Positions 8,385 through 15,825 of a stretch of 64,000 nucleotides of DNA are shown here, piece after piece. This DNA is from Paenibacillus sp. MZ04-78.2 (GTDB lineage: Bacteria; Bacillota; Bacilli; Paenibacillales; NBRC-103111), in NCBI RefSeq assembly GCF_024213375.1, contig NZ_JANAVJ010000019.1:1-64000 (forward strand), given 5' to 3'. The translations under genes and the position numbers were made by a program. The notes under the pieces are model-generated. The model searched no databases and was not told where the DNA came from. It saw only the letters and a list, made by a program, of their open reading frames with translations. Position 1 is the first letter of the stretch; each line of letters begins with the position of its first letter.

Positions 8385-8693
8385 TCATCCGGCAATCAGG
8401 GCAAGAATTTCCTTCGTAAACGTAATAATGACCCCTCCGGCGAGTGTCAGAAACCCGTTTGCGCGCTGGGAAGGGTCATGGGACTTTAGCGACAATCCAA
8501 TCTGAACAATGCCAAAACCTAGAATAATCATGCCAATCGCACGGATTAAACCGAATATAAAAGTGGATAGGTTGTTGACTGTCGTCATCGGATCGCCTTC
8601 TGCATAAGCGGTAGAGGTGAATACGGTTCCCGCTAAGATCAGCATGACGTACAGGGCCAGCAGCCGCTTCATTTTGAATTTCAAGCTCATCAT
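8385..8693 (-). CDS. Maff2/VirB2-like small membrane protein
   Basis: A 102 aa protein with an N-terminal signal/leader segment (cleavage probable after AYA) and two further hydrophobic helices separated by a short polar loop (GLSLKSHDPSQRANG). This layout is that of the Maff2 family found between VirD4 and TrbL in Tn1549-like elements, and resembles the two-helix VirB2/TrbC pilin-like subunits. It may line the transfer channel or a short surface structure. The start overlaps the virD4 stop by 4 bp. A GC-rich hairpin lies between its stop and trbL (about 8351-8377), a placement seen after abundant subunits. Confidence 0.82.
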   Translation of the reverse strand: MMSLKFKMKRLLALYVMLILAGTVFTSTAYAEGDPMTTVNNLSTFIFGLIRAIGMIILGFGIVQIGLSLKSHDPSQRANGFLTLAGGVIITFTKEILALIAG

Positions 8694-10459
8694 TCCCTTC
8701 CTAAAAATAGCGATTCCATTTCTTCCTCCGACAGCAGCTCGTAATCCCCATTTTCATGAAGGAGCAGGGATTGCCAATCCAAAGCGTGCTCCGTTCCGCC
8801 ATGTTGGTAGGGAAGACCGCTGCCATCTGTCGTAAGCGAGACATGGGGATGCCTGAGCAAATCATATTTGTCGTCCTGGACTGGACGTTCGCCTCGGATA
8901 AAGAGCAAGCAAAAGCGATTATCCAGCAACCTCACCTCATCAGGCGTGAGCAATTCACGTCCTGACTGCTGGTAATTGATCGAATAGCTGCCGTTTCGCC
9001 CCTTGCTCTGGCCGTAGGTATTGGTGTCAATCGTTTCCTTGCCAAGCAGCTCCGAGACGTATTTGTGGGTGGACTGTTCGTTGCCGCCCAAGTACAAAAA
9101 CTCATCGCAGTTGCCCACAATCGATTCCCACGAGTCCTTGTACAACGCCTTGAGCTGCGCTAAATTTTGCAAAATGATCGACACGGAAATTTCCCGGCTA
9201 CGCATTGTGGAGAGCAGTTTGTCAAATTCGTCGGGGAGCGCTACATTGGCGAACTCGTCCATGACAAAGTGAACATGCACCGGCAGCCGTCCGCCATGCC
9301 GATAGTCCGCTTCATACATAAGGCATTGAAAAAGCTGTGTGTACAGCATGCCTACAATAAAATTGAAGCTGCTGTCGTTATCGGGAATGACGGCAAACAA
9401 CGCCGTCTTCTTCTCCCCCATATCGGGCAATTCCATTTCATCGACCAGGCTCATCCCCGCAATCGTATGCAAGTTGAACTTCTCCAACCGAACGCCGAGG
9501 CCAATCAAAATGGACTTGGCCGTCTTGCCCGCCGCCAGCTTGAAAATGTTGTACTGCTTGACGGCAAGGTGTTCTGGGTCGCGCATGGCCAGCCGCTCGA
9601 ACAGTTCATCAAGTGGACTTTGGTACGTTTCGTCCTCTTCCCGCACCTCAGCGGCAGCGATCATATCCATCACCATCGGAAAGTTCTGCTCTTCCGGCGG
9701 CGCTTCATACAGGAGGTACAACACGAGCGCTTCCAGCAAAGCGGTCTCAGAACGCTCCCAAAAGGGATCGTTTGTATTGCTGCCCTTAGGAGTCGTATTG
9801 CGAATCAGATTGGTAACCAGCTTGAGAACATCCTTGTCGTCTTGCAAATAGGCGAATGGATTGTAACCATGCGAACGGTGCGGATTGATGAGGTCCAGCA
9901 CCTTGATGTCGTAGCCTTTGGACTTGAGCAGATGGCCGGTATCGCGAAGAATCTCACCCTTTGGATCAAGCACGACAAAGGACGTATGCGCCTGCATAAC
10001 ATTCGGTTTGGCGTAAAACCTTGTTTTGCCAGACCCGGAACCTCCCACGACAAGGACATTCAAGTTCCGGCGGTGCTTGCGGCCGTCCAAGCCGATGCGT
10101 ACCTGCTGCGTCAAAATCTTGTTTTGTTCTGGTTGTTTGCTTCGATATCTGGCATTAATCGGTTTCGCTTTACCCCATTTAGCGCTGCCATGTTCCTCTC
10201 GACGGCGGTAATTGCGTGGCGACGCTAGATATGCGCCGACCGCAACGGCGTAAATGAGAGAAAACAAAAACAAGCTTCGTGGCGTATCATCGACCCATTG
10301 AATCTGAAAGGGATGATAGATCGCTTCGCTGAGATACAGCAGAAGTGCCGGTAATCCCTTAGACAAAGCGGGGGCGGCAAGCAACGCCGCCCACATGACA
10401 GGAATAAAAAAAACCGCAAAGAGTAAGAGATTACTCCTTGCGGTTTCAGCGCGCCGCAT
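8690..10459 (-). CDS. VirD4/TraG-type coupling protein
   Basis: A 589 aa T4SS coupling ATPase that hands the relaxase-DNA complex to the channel. Two N-terminal membrane helices (about 10-35 and 60-80) are followed by a soluble ATPase with Walker A VVGGSGSGKTRF near residue 141, FVVLDPKGEIL after it and Walker B VHFVMDEFANVALP near 400. SIILQNLAQLKALY matches the conserved Gln motif. The ATG at 10459 has a CCGGAG site 6 nt upstream and overlaps the end of the preceding small gene. Its first 20 codons contain a strong terminator-like hairpin with a T tract. Confidence 0.93.
   Translation of the reverse strand: MRRAETARSNLLLFAVFFIPVMWAALLAAPALSKGLPALLLYLSEAIYHPFQIQWVDDTPRSLFLFSLIYAVAVGAYLASPRNYRRREEHGSAKWGKAKPINARYRSKQPEQNKILTQQVRIGLDGRKHRRNLNVLVVGGSGSGKTRFYAKPNVMQAHTSFVVLDPKGEILRDTGHLLKSKGYDIKVLDLINPHRSHGYNPFAYLQDDKDVLKLVTNLIRNTTPKGSNTNDPFWERSETALLEALVLYLLYEAPPEEQNFPMVMDMIAAAEVREEDETYQSPLDELFERLAMRDPEHLAVKQYNIFKLAAGKTAKSILIGLGVRLEKFNLHTIAGMSLVDEMELPDMGEKKTALFAVIPDNDSSFNFIVGMLYTQLFQCLMYEADYRHGGRLPVHVHFVMDEFANVALPDEFDKLLSTMRSREISVSIILQNLAQLKALYKDSWESIVGNCDEFLYLGGNEQSTHKYVSELLGKETIDTNTYGQSKGRNGSYSINYQQSGRELLTPDEVRLLDNRFCLLFIRGERPVQDDKYDLLRHPHVSLTTDGSGLPYQHGGTEHALDWQSLLLHENGDYELLSEEEMESLFLGRE
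10404..10446 (-). terminator. Terminator-like hairpin inside virD4 codons 5-19
   Basis: A 16 bp stem (AAACCGCAAGGAGTAA, one G-U pair, 4 nt loop) is followed on the leftward strand by a run of T residues. It lies wholly in the early virD4 coding sequence, so transcripts of virD4 and everything downstream must pass it. It has no T tract in the other direction. Translation of virD4 would cover the hairpin, so it may couple transcription to translation. Confidence 0.65.
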
Positions 10460-10637
10460 GATGACTCCGGCGCTTTATTTTTTGATAGGGAGCGTCAATC
10501 GCTTTGAGCAATAAATCGTCAACAGGATCGGTCGGCCTCTGCTGGCCGATCAAATCGTTGCGCAGCGCATTCAGGGCGTTGATGACAATGCCATGCTCGT
10601 AATGATCCATTCTCAGGATGCGTTCTTCCTCCTTCAT
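10446..10637 (-). CDS. Small conserved-position ICE protein
   Basis: A 63 aa soluble protein starting MKEEERILRMDHYEHGIV, with a helical middle (VINALNALRNDLI) and a basic C-terminus (KIKRRSHHAAR). The start at 10637 is chosen because a GGGAGGA site lies 7 nt upstream; the ATG two codons earlier is too close to it. It overlaps virD4 by 14 bp, so its translation may load ribosomes on virD4 and past the hairpin there. No family was recognised. Its position before virD4 is shared with small unnamed proteins of other Tn1549-like elements. Confidence 0.7.
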   Translation of the reverse strand: MKEEERILRMDHYEHGIVINALNALRNDLIGQQRPTDPVDDLLLKAIDAPYQKIKRRSHHAAR

Positions 10638-10683
10638 CGCCATTCCTCCCAACAGAAAAATGAAAAGCAGATTCGTGCCACTA

Positions 10684-11586
10684 CTAGCGGGTGGAATCGC
10701 TGCGACCCGGTTGCTGCTGTCGCTGCTGGGCCAGCATACGGTGCATACGACGTGAAATGTCGTGTGCCGCATCCTTCATAACCGTCAGCACGGCGCGGAT
10801 TTGCTGCGGCTCCATATCCTTGAGCCGTTCGGATACCCGACCGAAGCGAAAAGAGGTCGTCTCGACGCCAAACTTTTTGCAAAGCATATACGCGGAGCAG
10901 TAAGCTTGGAAATTGGAATCAGAACGACTGTAGTTGTTATGACCGCGATCAATCTCTGCATGCGCCAGTTCCTGCGCGAGCGCTCGAAAAATGTCATCGG
11001 CCCCAAGTCCACGACGTATCACGATGTTTCGCGTATCCGGCTGATAAAGCGCATGGACTTCCGCTGGCAGGGCTTCTCCAATCGCAATCGGAACAGGTGA
11101 GCGGTCCATCAACGCCTTTATGCGTGTGCGATCATCCGGGTAGGCTTGCGGCTCCTTTTTCTGCGCGGTTGTTTGCGCAACGTCGAACATTTTCTTGGGA
11201 TTGTAGCTAACCGCGGTACTCCCATCTTCCCGCTTGTATTCCTCGCCTGGCTCCAAGATGTAAAAGCCGGTTTCCTTGCGACGGATATAGACGCCTTGTT
11301 CTTTCCAGCTATCAAAATCGGCAATTCGAGTGGCATCCGGACGCTGCGCCAGAATAAGCAGCGCATTAGCGACGCTGTAGAGATCAAAGCGGCTTTGTAC
11401 GTCCAGATAATGCTGAAATTGTTCGCCGTTTTGAGCAATGGCGGCTGTGGTAGTGTCAATCGTCTCATACGTCCACTGCCGCAGCTCTTGCTTTTTTTGC
11501 GCCCACGCTTCTTTGTCGAACGGCTGCTCACGCTGAGCGGAGGTAGTAGTGACTTGGGACTGGAATAACTCGTCCAGTTCGCTCAT
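10684..11586 (-). CDS. ArdC-like domain protein with degenerate zincin motif
   Basis: A 300 aa soluble protein. Residues about 40-150 resemble the ArdC N-terminal ssDNA-binding domain, with LLILAQRPDATRIADFDSW and GFYILEPGEEY. Residues about 180-250 look like the metalloprotease part, but the HExxH motif reads QELAHAE near residue 206: the first zinc-ligand His is Gln. The tail is Arg/Gln-rich. ArdC-type proteins bind incoming single strands and protect them from host restriction. Loss of the first His suggests the peptidase is inactive and the DNA-binding role retained. It overlaps pcfB by 4 bp (ATGA) and is part of the relaxase operon. Confidence 0.7.
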   Translation of the reverse strand: MSELDELFQSQVTTTSAQREQPFDKEAWAQKKQELRQWTYETIDTTTAAIAQNGEQFQHYLDVQSRFDLYSVANALLILAQRPDATRIADFDSWKEQGVYIRRKETGFYILEPGEEYKREDGSTAVSYNPKKMFDVAQTTAQKKEPQAYPDDRTRIKALMDRSPVPIAIGEALPAEVHALYQPDTRNIVIRRGLGADDIFRALAQELAHAEIDRGHNNYSRSDSNFQAYCSAYMLCKKFGVETTSFRFGRVSERLKDMEPQQIRAVLTVMKDAAHDISRRMHRMLAQQRQQQPGRSDSTR

Positions 11587-12551
11587 TTCGATTTCCCTCG
11601 CTTTCGACTCCTGGTCGTCGGGACGGACGCTTTACCGCTGGACGCCGCCTTCCCGCGATCCCTTCGCTTAGGCAACAGCGGCTCCTGCTCACGTTGCCGC
11701 CGCCTTGTTTCTGCTGCCCGGTTTTCTTCCCTAATTTCACGGAGTAACTGGCGGACGGACACTTTTTCCTTCGGCTTTTCGGGGTCAATCGTAACCTTTT
11801 CGTATGCTACGCTGCGCCCGGAGGTAGGCGCGGACGGAGAGGACGGTTCCATTGTCCTCTCCTCCTTTGTCGGCGGGAGGGGAAGCGGACGATCCGGTTC
11901 CGTTTGCTCGGCCACCCGCTCCTCGACTGCCGGATGATCGGTTCCCTGCTGCTCGTTTACCGGCTGAACTTCCGCCGATGGCTCGGGCTTTCCCAACAGT
12001 TCGTCCAAAAAATCCTCACTGGCGACTGCCGCTCCCTCGCTTGAAGCTAGCGGCTCGCTGGCTCCTTCCTCGGGTGTCACGGCATGTTGCTCCGGTGATT
12101 GTACGGTTTTGACGTCGTCCGTCTGTTTTTGATTGCGTGATTGCTGAATTTCATTCTTAATGCTGGCCGTATCTACCGTCGCCAGTTGGAAGCGTTCAAC
12201 GATCCGGTTGATTTTGGACGCATCCTCGGCTCGTACCATCACATCACAAAGCCCGTCCACGTTTTTCTTGTCACGCAGCGCGCAATAGAGAACACCATAC
12301 CGCTTCGCTTCTTTGCAAAAAGTCGGCAAGTCTTCATTTCGTACTGCAAACACCTTCAGTTCCTTGCCACTGCGCAGCAAGCTTTCAAGACGAATGCGGC
12401 CTCTTGTTCGCTTTTGCCCTTGCAGGGCGGCGAACAAATAAACAGCCAGATGCTTCGCGCCTTCGCCGGAAATTTTCGCCATGACCTCAATGCCACGGAG
12501 ACTCATACTGACGACCTGATCGGCCGCCTCGGTTCCACTGCTCATGGACAT
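11583..12551 (-). CDS. PcfB-family (DUF3801) protein
   Basis: A 322 aa protein. Residues about 1-130 are the DUF3801/PcfB domain (GTEAADQVVSMSLRGIEVM, LFAALQGQKRTRGR, KRYGVLYCALRDKK); the rest is a long acidic, proline-rich linker ending in a very basic Arg/Lys tail. PcfB of pCF10 is a relaxosome accessory factor that links the relaxase to the VirD4-type receptor. The start at 12551 is preferred over the frame start at 12623 because AAGGGAGG lies just before it. It overlaps the 3' end of the relaxase gene by 65 bp and the next gene by 4 bp. Confidence 0.85.
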   Translation of the reverse strand: MSMSSGTEAADQVVSMSLRGIEVMAKISGEGAKHLAVYLFAALQGQKRTRGRIRLESLLRSGKELKVFAVRNEDLPTFCKEAKRYGVLYCALRDKKNVDGLCDVMVRAEDASKINRIVERFQLATVDTASIKNEIQQSRNQKQTDDVKTVQSPEQHAVTPEEGASEPLASSEGAAVASEDFLDELLGKPEPSAEVQPVNEQQGTDHPAVEERVAEQTEPDRPLPLPPTKEERTMEPSSPSAPTSGRSVAYEKVTIDPEKPKEKVSVRQLLREIREENRAAETRRRQREQEPLLPKRRDRGKAASSGKASVPTTRSRKRGKSK

Positions 12552-13878
12552 TGGCCTCCCTTCGTGTCGATTGGTCTTCCTCGTTACGTTGCAGCTTGTT
12601 TGCCAGTTCGCCGGATCGGGCAAGGATGCCCGTACAAAGCCTCACCTCCTTTCGGAGCTTCGCGAGCTGTCGGGAAAGTTCAGCAATTTGCGATTTGTAC
12701 AGCTCGATTCGCTCGGGATGCTGGCAACGGCGAAGGCGGTTGTACAGCATTTTGCGGGAGCCGTATCCTTGTTTCAACTCCGTTTGCAGTCCGTCAAGAT
12801 AACCCGTCAATTGATCCGTAGTGGAAATACGATGCCGACATAGCAGCTTGGTTTGCTCCGTGATGGCCTTCAGGTGTCGCAAGTCTTCACGCAATAAAAA
12901 AGACGTCCGTTTACTGGACGCGCGGGAACGGGGCAGAATACCCATCTTGAATAAGTAACGTAGATACAAGGCTTGCAGACCGCTAAATCTGCGTCCGATG
13001 TGTACGGTGCTGCGAACGATGACGGCTCGCCTGCGCCGCGGCAACGGCATGGGTGGCTGACGCTGCGGTAACTGGTTTTGCAGAATGCGTTGCTTAATCG
13101 CATGCTCCGTGTATTCATCGCCAAGACTACACAATCGAACAAACCGCTCTTTGCCCGGCGGACGTACCGCCAAATGCTTTACGTTCGACTTTATTTCATA
13201 ACCCTGCTTTTGAAGGATCGTGAAGAATTGCGTCATCGTCATGCCAGCGGCGATAGCGGCGTCGATGTCCTCGCGAATCAAACCACGCCAGGTCGGCTTG
13301 TTTTCCTGCTCCGCTCGCCACTCGCCGTAATGCTTGGCCTTACCCGGCTCCGGCTGCTCGATCACAGATAGGGCATGCTCCCGGCAAAGTCGATCGGATG
13401 CTCGCCGCATAAGAGCGTAAGAGGCTTTGTTATCGTAATAGCGTTTACCGTCCAGAAACGATACCGCATTAAGTACGAAATGATTGTGCAAATGCTCCTT
13501 GTCCAAATGGGTCGTTACAACGACTTCAAAGCGCTCCCCCCATAGCTCCTGCGCCAGTTTGACGCCAATGGCGTGTGCCATTTCCGGCGTCGTTTCACCC
13601 GGTGCAAACGCCTGATACCCGTGAAAAGCCACAATGCCATCGGTCTTTTGATATTGTCGCTTGGTTCGCTGCATTTGCTCGTAAGCGGTAAGCGGATCGC
13701 AATTGATCCCGCTCACGTAAAGCTGTTTTTCCGTCTTGGCATCCGCGCTGGTATAAGCGAGCACCAGTTGCAAGTCATCATGCTCTTCACGTGCTTGATC
13801 GGTCTTATCAGGATTGGTGGCGTAATCCAGCACTCGCTTGAGACGGTCGGTAACGTCCCATTTTGCGGTTGTCGCCAT
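12487..13878 (-). CDS. MOBP-like relaxase
   Basis: A 463 aa relaxase/mobilisation nuclease. The N-terminal motif LDYATNPDKT places the probable catalytic Tyr at residue 19, as in Tn1549-type relaxases. The three-His motif is in HLDKEHLHNHFVLN near residue 129, with the family motif KRYYDNK following. Residues about 270-463 form a basic, helical region for DNA or protein contacts. The enzyme nicks oriT, stays covalently bound to the 5' end and pilots the strand into the recipient. It follows mobC by 14 bp. A weak hairpin with a TTTTTT tail lies inside the gene near 12894-12922 on the sense strand. Confidence 0.9.
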   Translation of the reverse strand: MATTAKWDVTDRLKRVLDYATNPDKTDQAREEHDDLQLVLAYTSADAKTEKQLYVSGINCDPLTAYEQMQRTKRQYQKTDGIVAFHGYQAFAPGETTPEMAHAIGVKLAQELWGERFEVVVTTHLDKEHLHNHFVLNAVSFLDGKRYYDNKASYALMRRASDRLCREHALSVIEQPEPGKAKHYGEWRAEQENKPTWRGLIREDIDAAIAAGMTMTQFFTILQKQGYEIKSNVKHLAVRPPGKERFVRLCSLGDEYTEHAIKQRILQNQLPQRQPPMPLPRRRRAVIVRSTVHIGRRFSGLQALYLRYLFKMGILPRSRASSKRTSFLLREDLRHLKAITEQTKLLCRHRISTTDQLTGYLDGLQTELKQGYGSRKMLYNRLRRCQHPERIELYKSQIAELSRQLAKLRKEVRLCTGILARSGELANKLQRNEEDQSTRREANVHEQWNRGGRSGRQYESPWH

Positions 13879-13892
13879 ATGCGCTGTCCCCT

Positions 13893-14255
13893 TTACGGCG
13901 GATGTACGTTAGGATTTCCTTGTGGTACGGTTCTCGGTTCCGGTGCTGTCACGGCCAGTTGAATCTGCTGGACAGCGCGGCGCAATTGATCAGCCTCCTG
14001 CTGAAATGCTCCACGATCCAGATGTCCGGTCGCATGCGCCTTCGCGGCCAATTGGTTAAGGTTATTGCCGATAGCGTGCAGTTCACGCATCATCGCGAAA
14101 TAGTCTTTTGGCGGCATCGCCTTCGGAACATAGCCATTAATGAGAGATCGAATATAACCCTCCTGTGAAAGTCCCGATTTTTTCGCGCTCGCTTGGAGTC
14201 TAGTGTTTTCATCATAGTTCACCCATACCTGAATGCGAATCGCTCGTCTTCTCAT
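13893..14255 (-). CDS. MobC-like relaxosome accessory protein
   Basis: A 120 aa protein with an N-terminal ribbon-helix-helix (IRIQVWVNYDENTRLQASAK, then SGLSQEGYIRSLI) and the MobC-type helical part (MRELHAIGNNLNQLAAKAH). MobC proteins bind oriT, help open the nick region and recruit the relaxase. It is the first gene downstream of the candidate oriT and is followed by the relaxase after 14 bp. A proline-rich tail ends the protein. Confidence 0.88.
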   Translation of the reverse strand: MRRRAIRIQVWVNYDENTRLQASAKKSGLSQEGYIRSLINGYVPKAMPPKDYFAMMRELHAIGNNLNQLAAKAHATGHLDRGAFQQEADQLRRAVQQIQLAVTAPEPRTVPQGNPNVHPP

Positions 14256-14568
14256 ATGTTCACTTCCTTCTTCAAAGGAAATAGCCCGAATGAAACGCTA
14301 AATGGTTTCTGGCGTTTCTGAAAAATACCGATCCTTGTTGAAACCTATATTCTTGATAAAACAGCGTGCTGTTGAGATAGGGGTATTAGGGGCTTGCCCC
14401 TAACAAGCGAATTTGGGAGACCAAATTCAGTGCTTGCTGCAACACGAGACAATCGTCTCGCGTTGCCCTGAAAGACACCTCCCGGGAAAAAGGGGAAGGG
14501 CATCGAAAAGACGAAAGACGCTGATCGCTCAGCGTCTTCGTGTAAAACGTTATGGTGGTTGGCTTCCA
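14256..14568 (-). other. Candidate oriT (inverted repeats before mobC)
   Basis: The non-coding stretch upstream of mobC has three dyads. The first is AGGGG-CTTG-CCCCT at 14389-14402. The second is GAATTTGG-GAGA-CCAAATTC at 14409-14428, flanked by AACAAGC and GCTTGCT, which extends the stem. The third has 12 bp arms with one mismatch, GCAACACGAGAC and GTCTCGCGTTGC, at 14439-14466. Several inverted repeats beside a MobC/MOBP relaxase pair are the usual structure of a Gram-positive oriT. In IncQ-like MOBP origins the nick lies a few bases after the main dyad, which here would be around AGTGCTTGC (14429-14437); this placement is inference. Confidence 0.65.
14515..14538 (-). terminator. Intrinsic terminator before oriT
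   Basis: A perfect 10 bp stem (AAGACGCTGA, 4 nt loop) is followed leftward by TCGTCTTTTCG. It lies about 30 bp after the stop of the 48 aa gene and before the candidate oriT, so it may separate the upstream operon from the mob genes. Confidence 0.6.
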
Positions 14569-14715
14569 TCAACTTTCCTGGCATATTGCCCGGCGTAGAT
14601 TGGTCATCACCGTTTGATGGTCTAAACGTGTCGGATCGTTTCGCGCTTCTTCCTCTGCCTCCAAAAGTGCTTTTTCAATCTCCTCAGCCAGCTCATTATT
14701 GTCCTGTTCGCTCAT
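14569..14715 (-). CDS. Small acidic protein, antitoxin-like C-terminus
   Basis: A 48 aa ORF with a GGAGG site 8 nt before its ATG. The first two thirds are a charged helix (NNELAEEIEKALLEAEEEAR), the last third reads DPTRLDHQTVMTNLRRAI, which resembles the C-terminal toxin-binding end of Phd/RelB-type antitoxins. No DNA-binding domain and no adjacent toxin gene were found. It may be an orphan or truncated antitoxin, or a small element-specific protein. It lies between the Toprim gene and the candidate oriT and is followed by a terminator. Confidence 0.55.
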   Translation of the reverse strand: MSEQDNNELAEEIEKALLEAEEEARNDPTRLDHQTVMTNLRRAICQES

Positions 14716-14799
14716 GCCCTACCTCCTTGGAATCAGAATTTTGAAGCCACCTCTATTTTCGCCCGACACTGCTCTGAATACCATTGTACCGAGCGGGTG

Positions 14800-15738
14800 C
14801 TAACGAGTTGGCTCCTCGCGCTGTTTACGATAAATCCTCAGGTCGTCGTTAACGTCTTTCCTGATTGGCGGTTCATCGGAAATCTCGTAGGTTTGGCTGA
14901 GTAATTGCTTAATCATTGCTGCCGCAGAACGGCCCGGTTCGTCGTTGTCCAAATGAAGCACCAGGCGCTCCACTTCCGGATAGCTTTGCAAATAGTTGGT
15001 GAGTGCTGCCGGTGCAAGGCCTTCATCCTTTTTTTCTTTTGGGCTGTATATCCCGGCCAACGACAATTGATGCGATTGTCGCCAGTCCTTCCCGGAGATT
15101 GCAGCAAGGGTGCAGTACGATAATAGGTCAATTGCGCTTTCAAACAAATGCATCTCGGAGCCGTTGTCATCGGCTGGTATAGCGAACGAATACCGTTTAT
15201 CGCTGCCTGACGCTTCACCCATGTAGCGAGCTTTGGTTGTCCCGCGAATCGCCGCATAACGCGGAGCGCCTGTCAAATCAAACCCCACAAAGACCGCGTT
15301 ATGGTACATTCTGCTTTCGTACAGGCGTCCCGAGTCAAGACAAAAATCGATTACGTCGCGTGAAATGCCGCGTTTGCAAAGATAAGCAATGACACGATTT
15401 GAAGTTTCATACGGTTCGGGAAGCTCCAGCCGAGCAATTGAAGAAACGATTGGCGCAGCCGTAGATATATAGACGGGCGAATTATCGTCAATTTGCAATA
15501 CCGCATCGGGGAACGATAAGCCACGCACCTTAATGAGATAATCCAGTGCCGAGCGCCCGCCAATCCCTCGCGACCACCAGAACCATTTGCCGTTAGAGAT
15601 TTTAAGGCTGTCGTGAGTTCGAGTTGAATAGACATTGCGCGAGCACCGTACAAGTTCGTAAGGCTCGAAGCATTGCAGGTACGTGAGCAGGTCCAATTGC
15701 TTTGCACGTTCGATTTGTTCTTTGGTGACGTAGCTCAT
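14800..15738 (-). CDS. DUF3991 and Toprim domain protein
   Basis: A 312 aa protein with the DUF3991 region at about 25-150, including the zinc-ribbon-like part and the signature WWSRGIGGRSALDYLI, and a Toprim domain at about 195-290 with the acidic motifs HLFESAIDLLSY and LVLHLDNDEPGRS. Such proteins resemble DnaG-type primases and are standard in Tn1549-like elements, where they may prime second-strand synthesis after transfer or act in replication of the excised circle. Whether the zinc site is complete is unclear. It follows the large helicase gene with a terminator-like repeat between them. Confidence 0.85.
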   Translation of the reverse strand: MSYVTKEQIERAKQLDLLTYLQCFEPYELVRCSRNVYSTRTHDSLKISNGKWFWWSRGIGGRSALDYLIKVRGLSFPDAVLQIDDNSPVYISTAAPIVSSIARLELPEPYETSNRVIAYLCKRGISRDVIDFCLDSGRLYESRMYHNAVFVGFDLTGAPRYAAIRGTTKARYMGEASGSDKRYSFAIPADDNGSEMHLFESAIDLLSYCTLAAISGKDWRQSHQLSLAGIYSPKEKKDEGLAPAALTNYLQSYPEVERLVLHLDNDEPGRSAAAMIKQLLSQTYEISDEPPIRKDVNDDLRIYRKQREEPTR

Positions 15739-15759
15739 AGCCTCACTCCTTTCGAAAAA

Positions 15760-15825
15760 ATAAAAAGCCTGTCAAGAACATGTGGAAGAACATTTGCTGG
15801 TTAGCGTTCACGATTGACAGCCTTT
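15760..15825 (-). terminator. Terminator-like repeat at the end of the helicase gene
   Basis: 12 bp arms with one mismatch (AAAGGCTGTCAA and TTGACAGGCTTT) enclose the helicase stop codon with a 38 nt loop and are followed leftward by TTTTTATTTTTT. The long loop lowers confidence; read-through is needed for the Toprim gene unless it has its own promoter. Confidence 0.5.

Noticed and set aside
9167-10228. 353 aa + strand frame inside virD4
   Set aside because: Antisense shadow of a conserved coupling protein.
12894-12922. Hairpin with TTTTTT tail in the relaxase gene as a terminator
   Set aside because: The stem is only about 5-6 bp; not strong enough to list as a feature, mentioned only in the relaxase entry.
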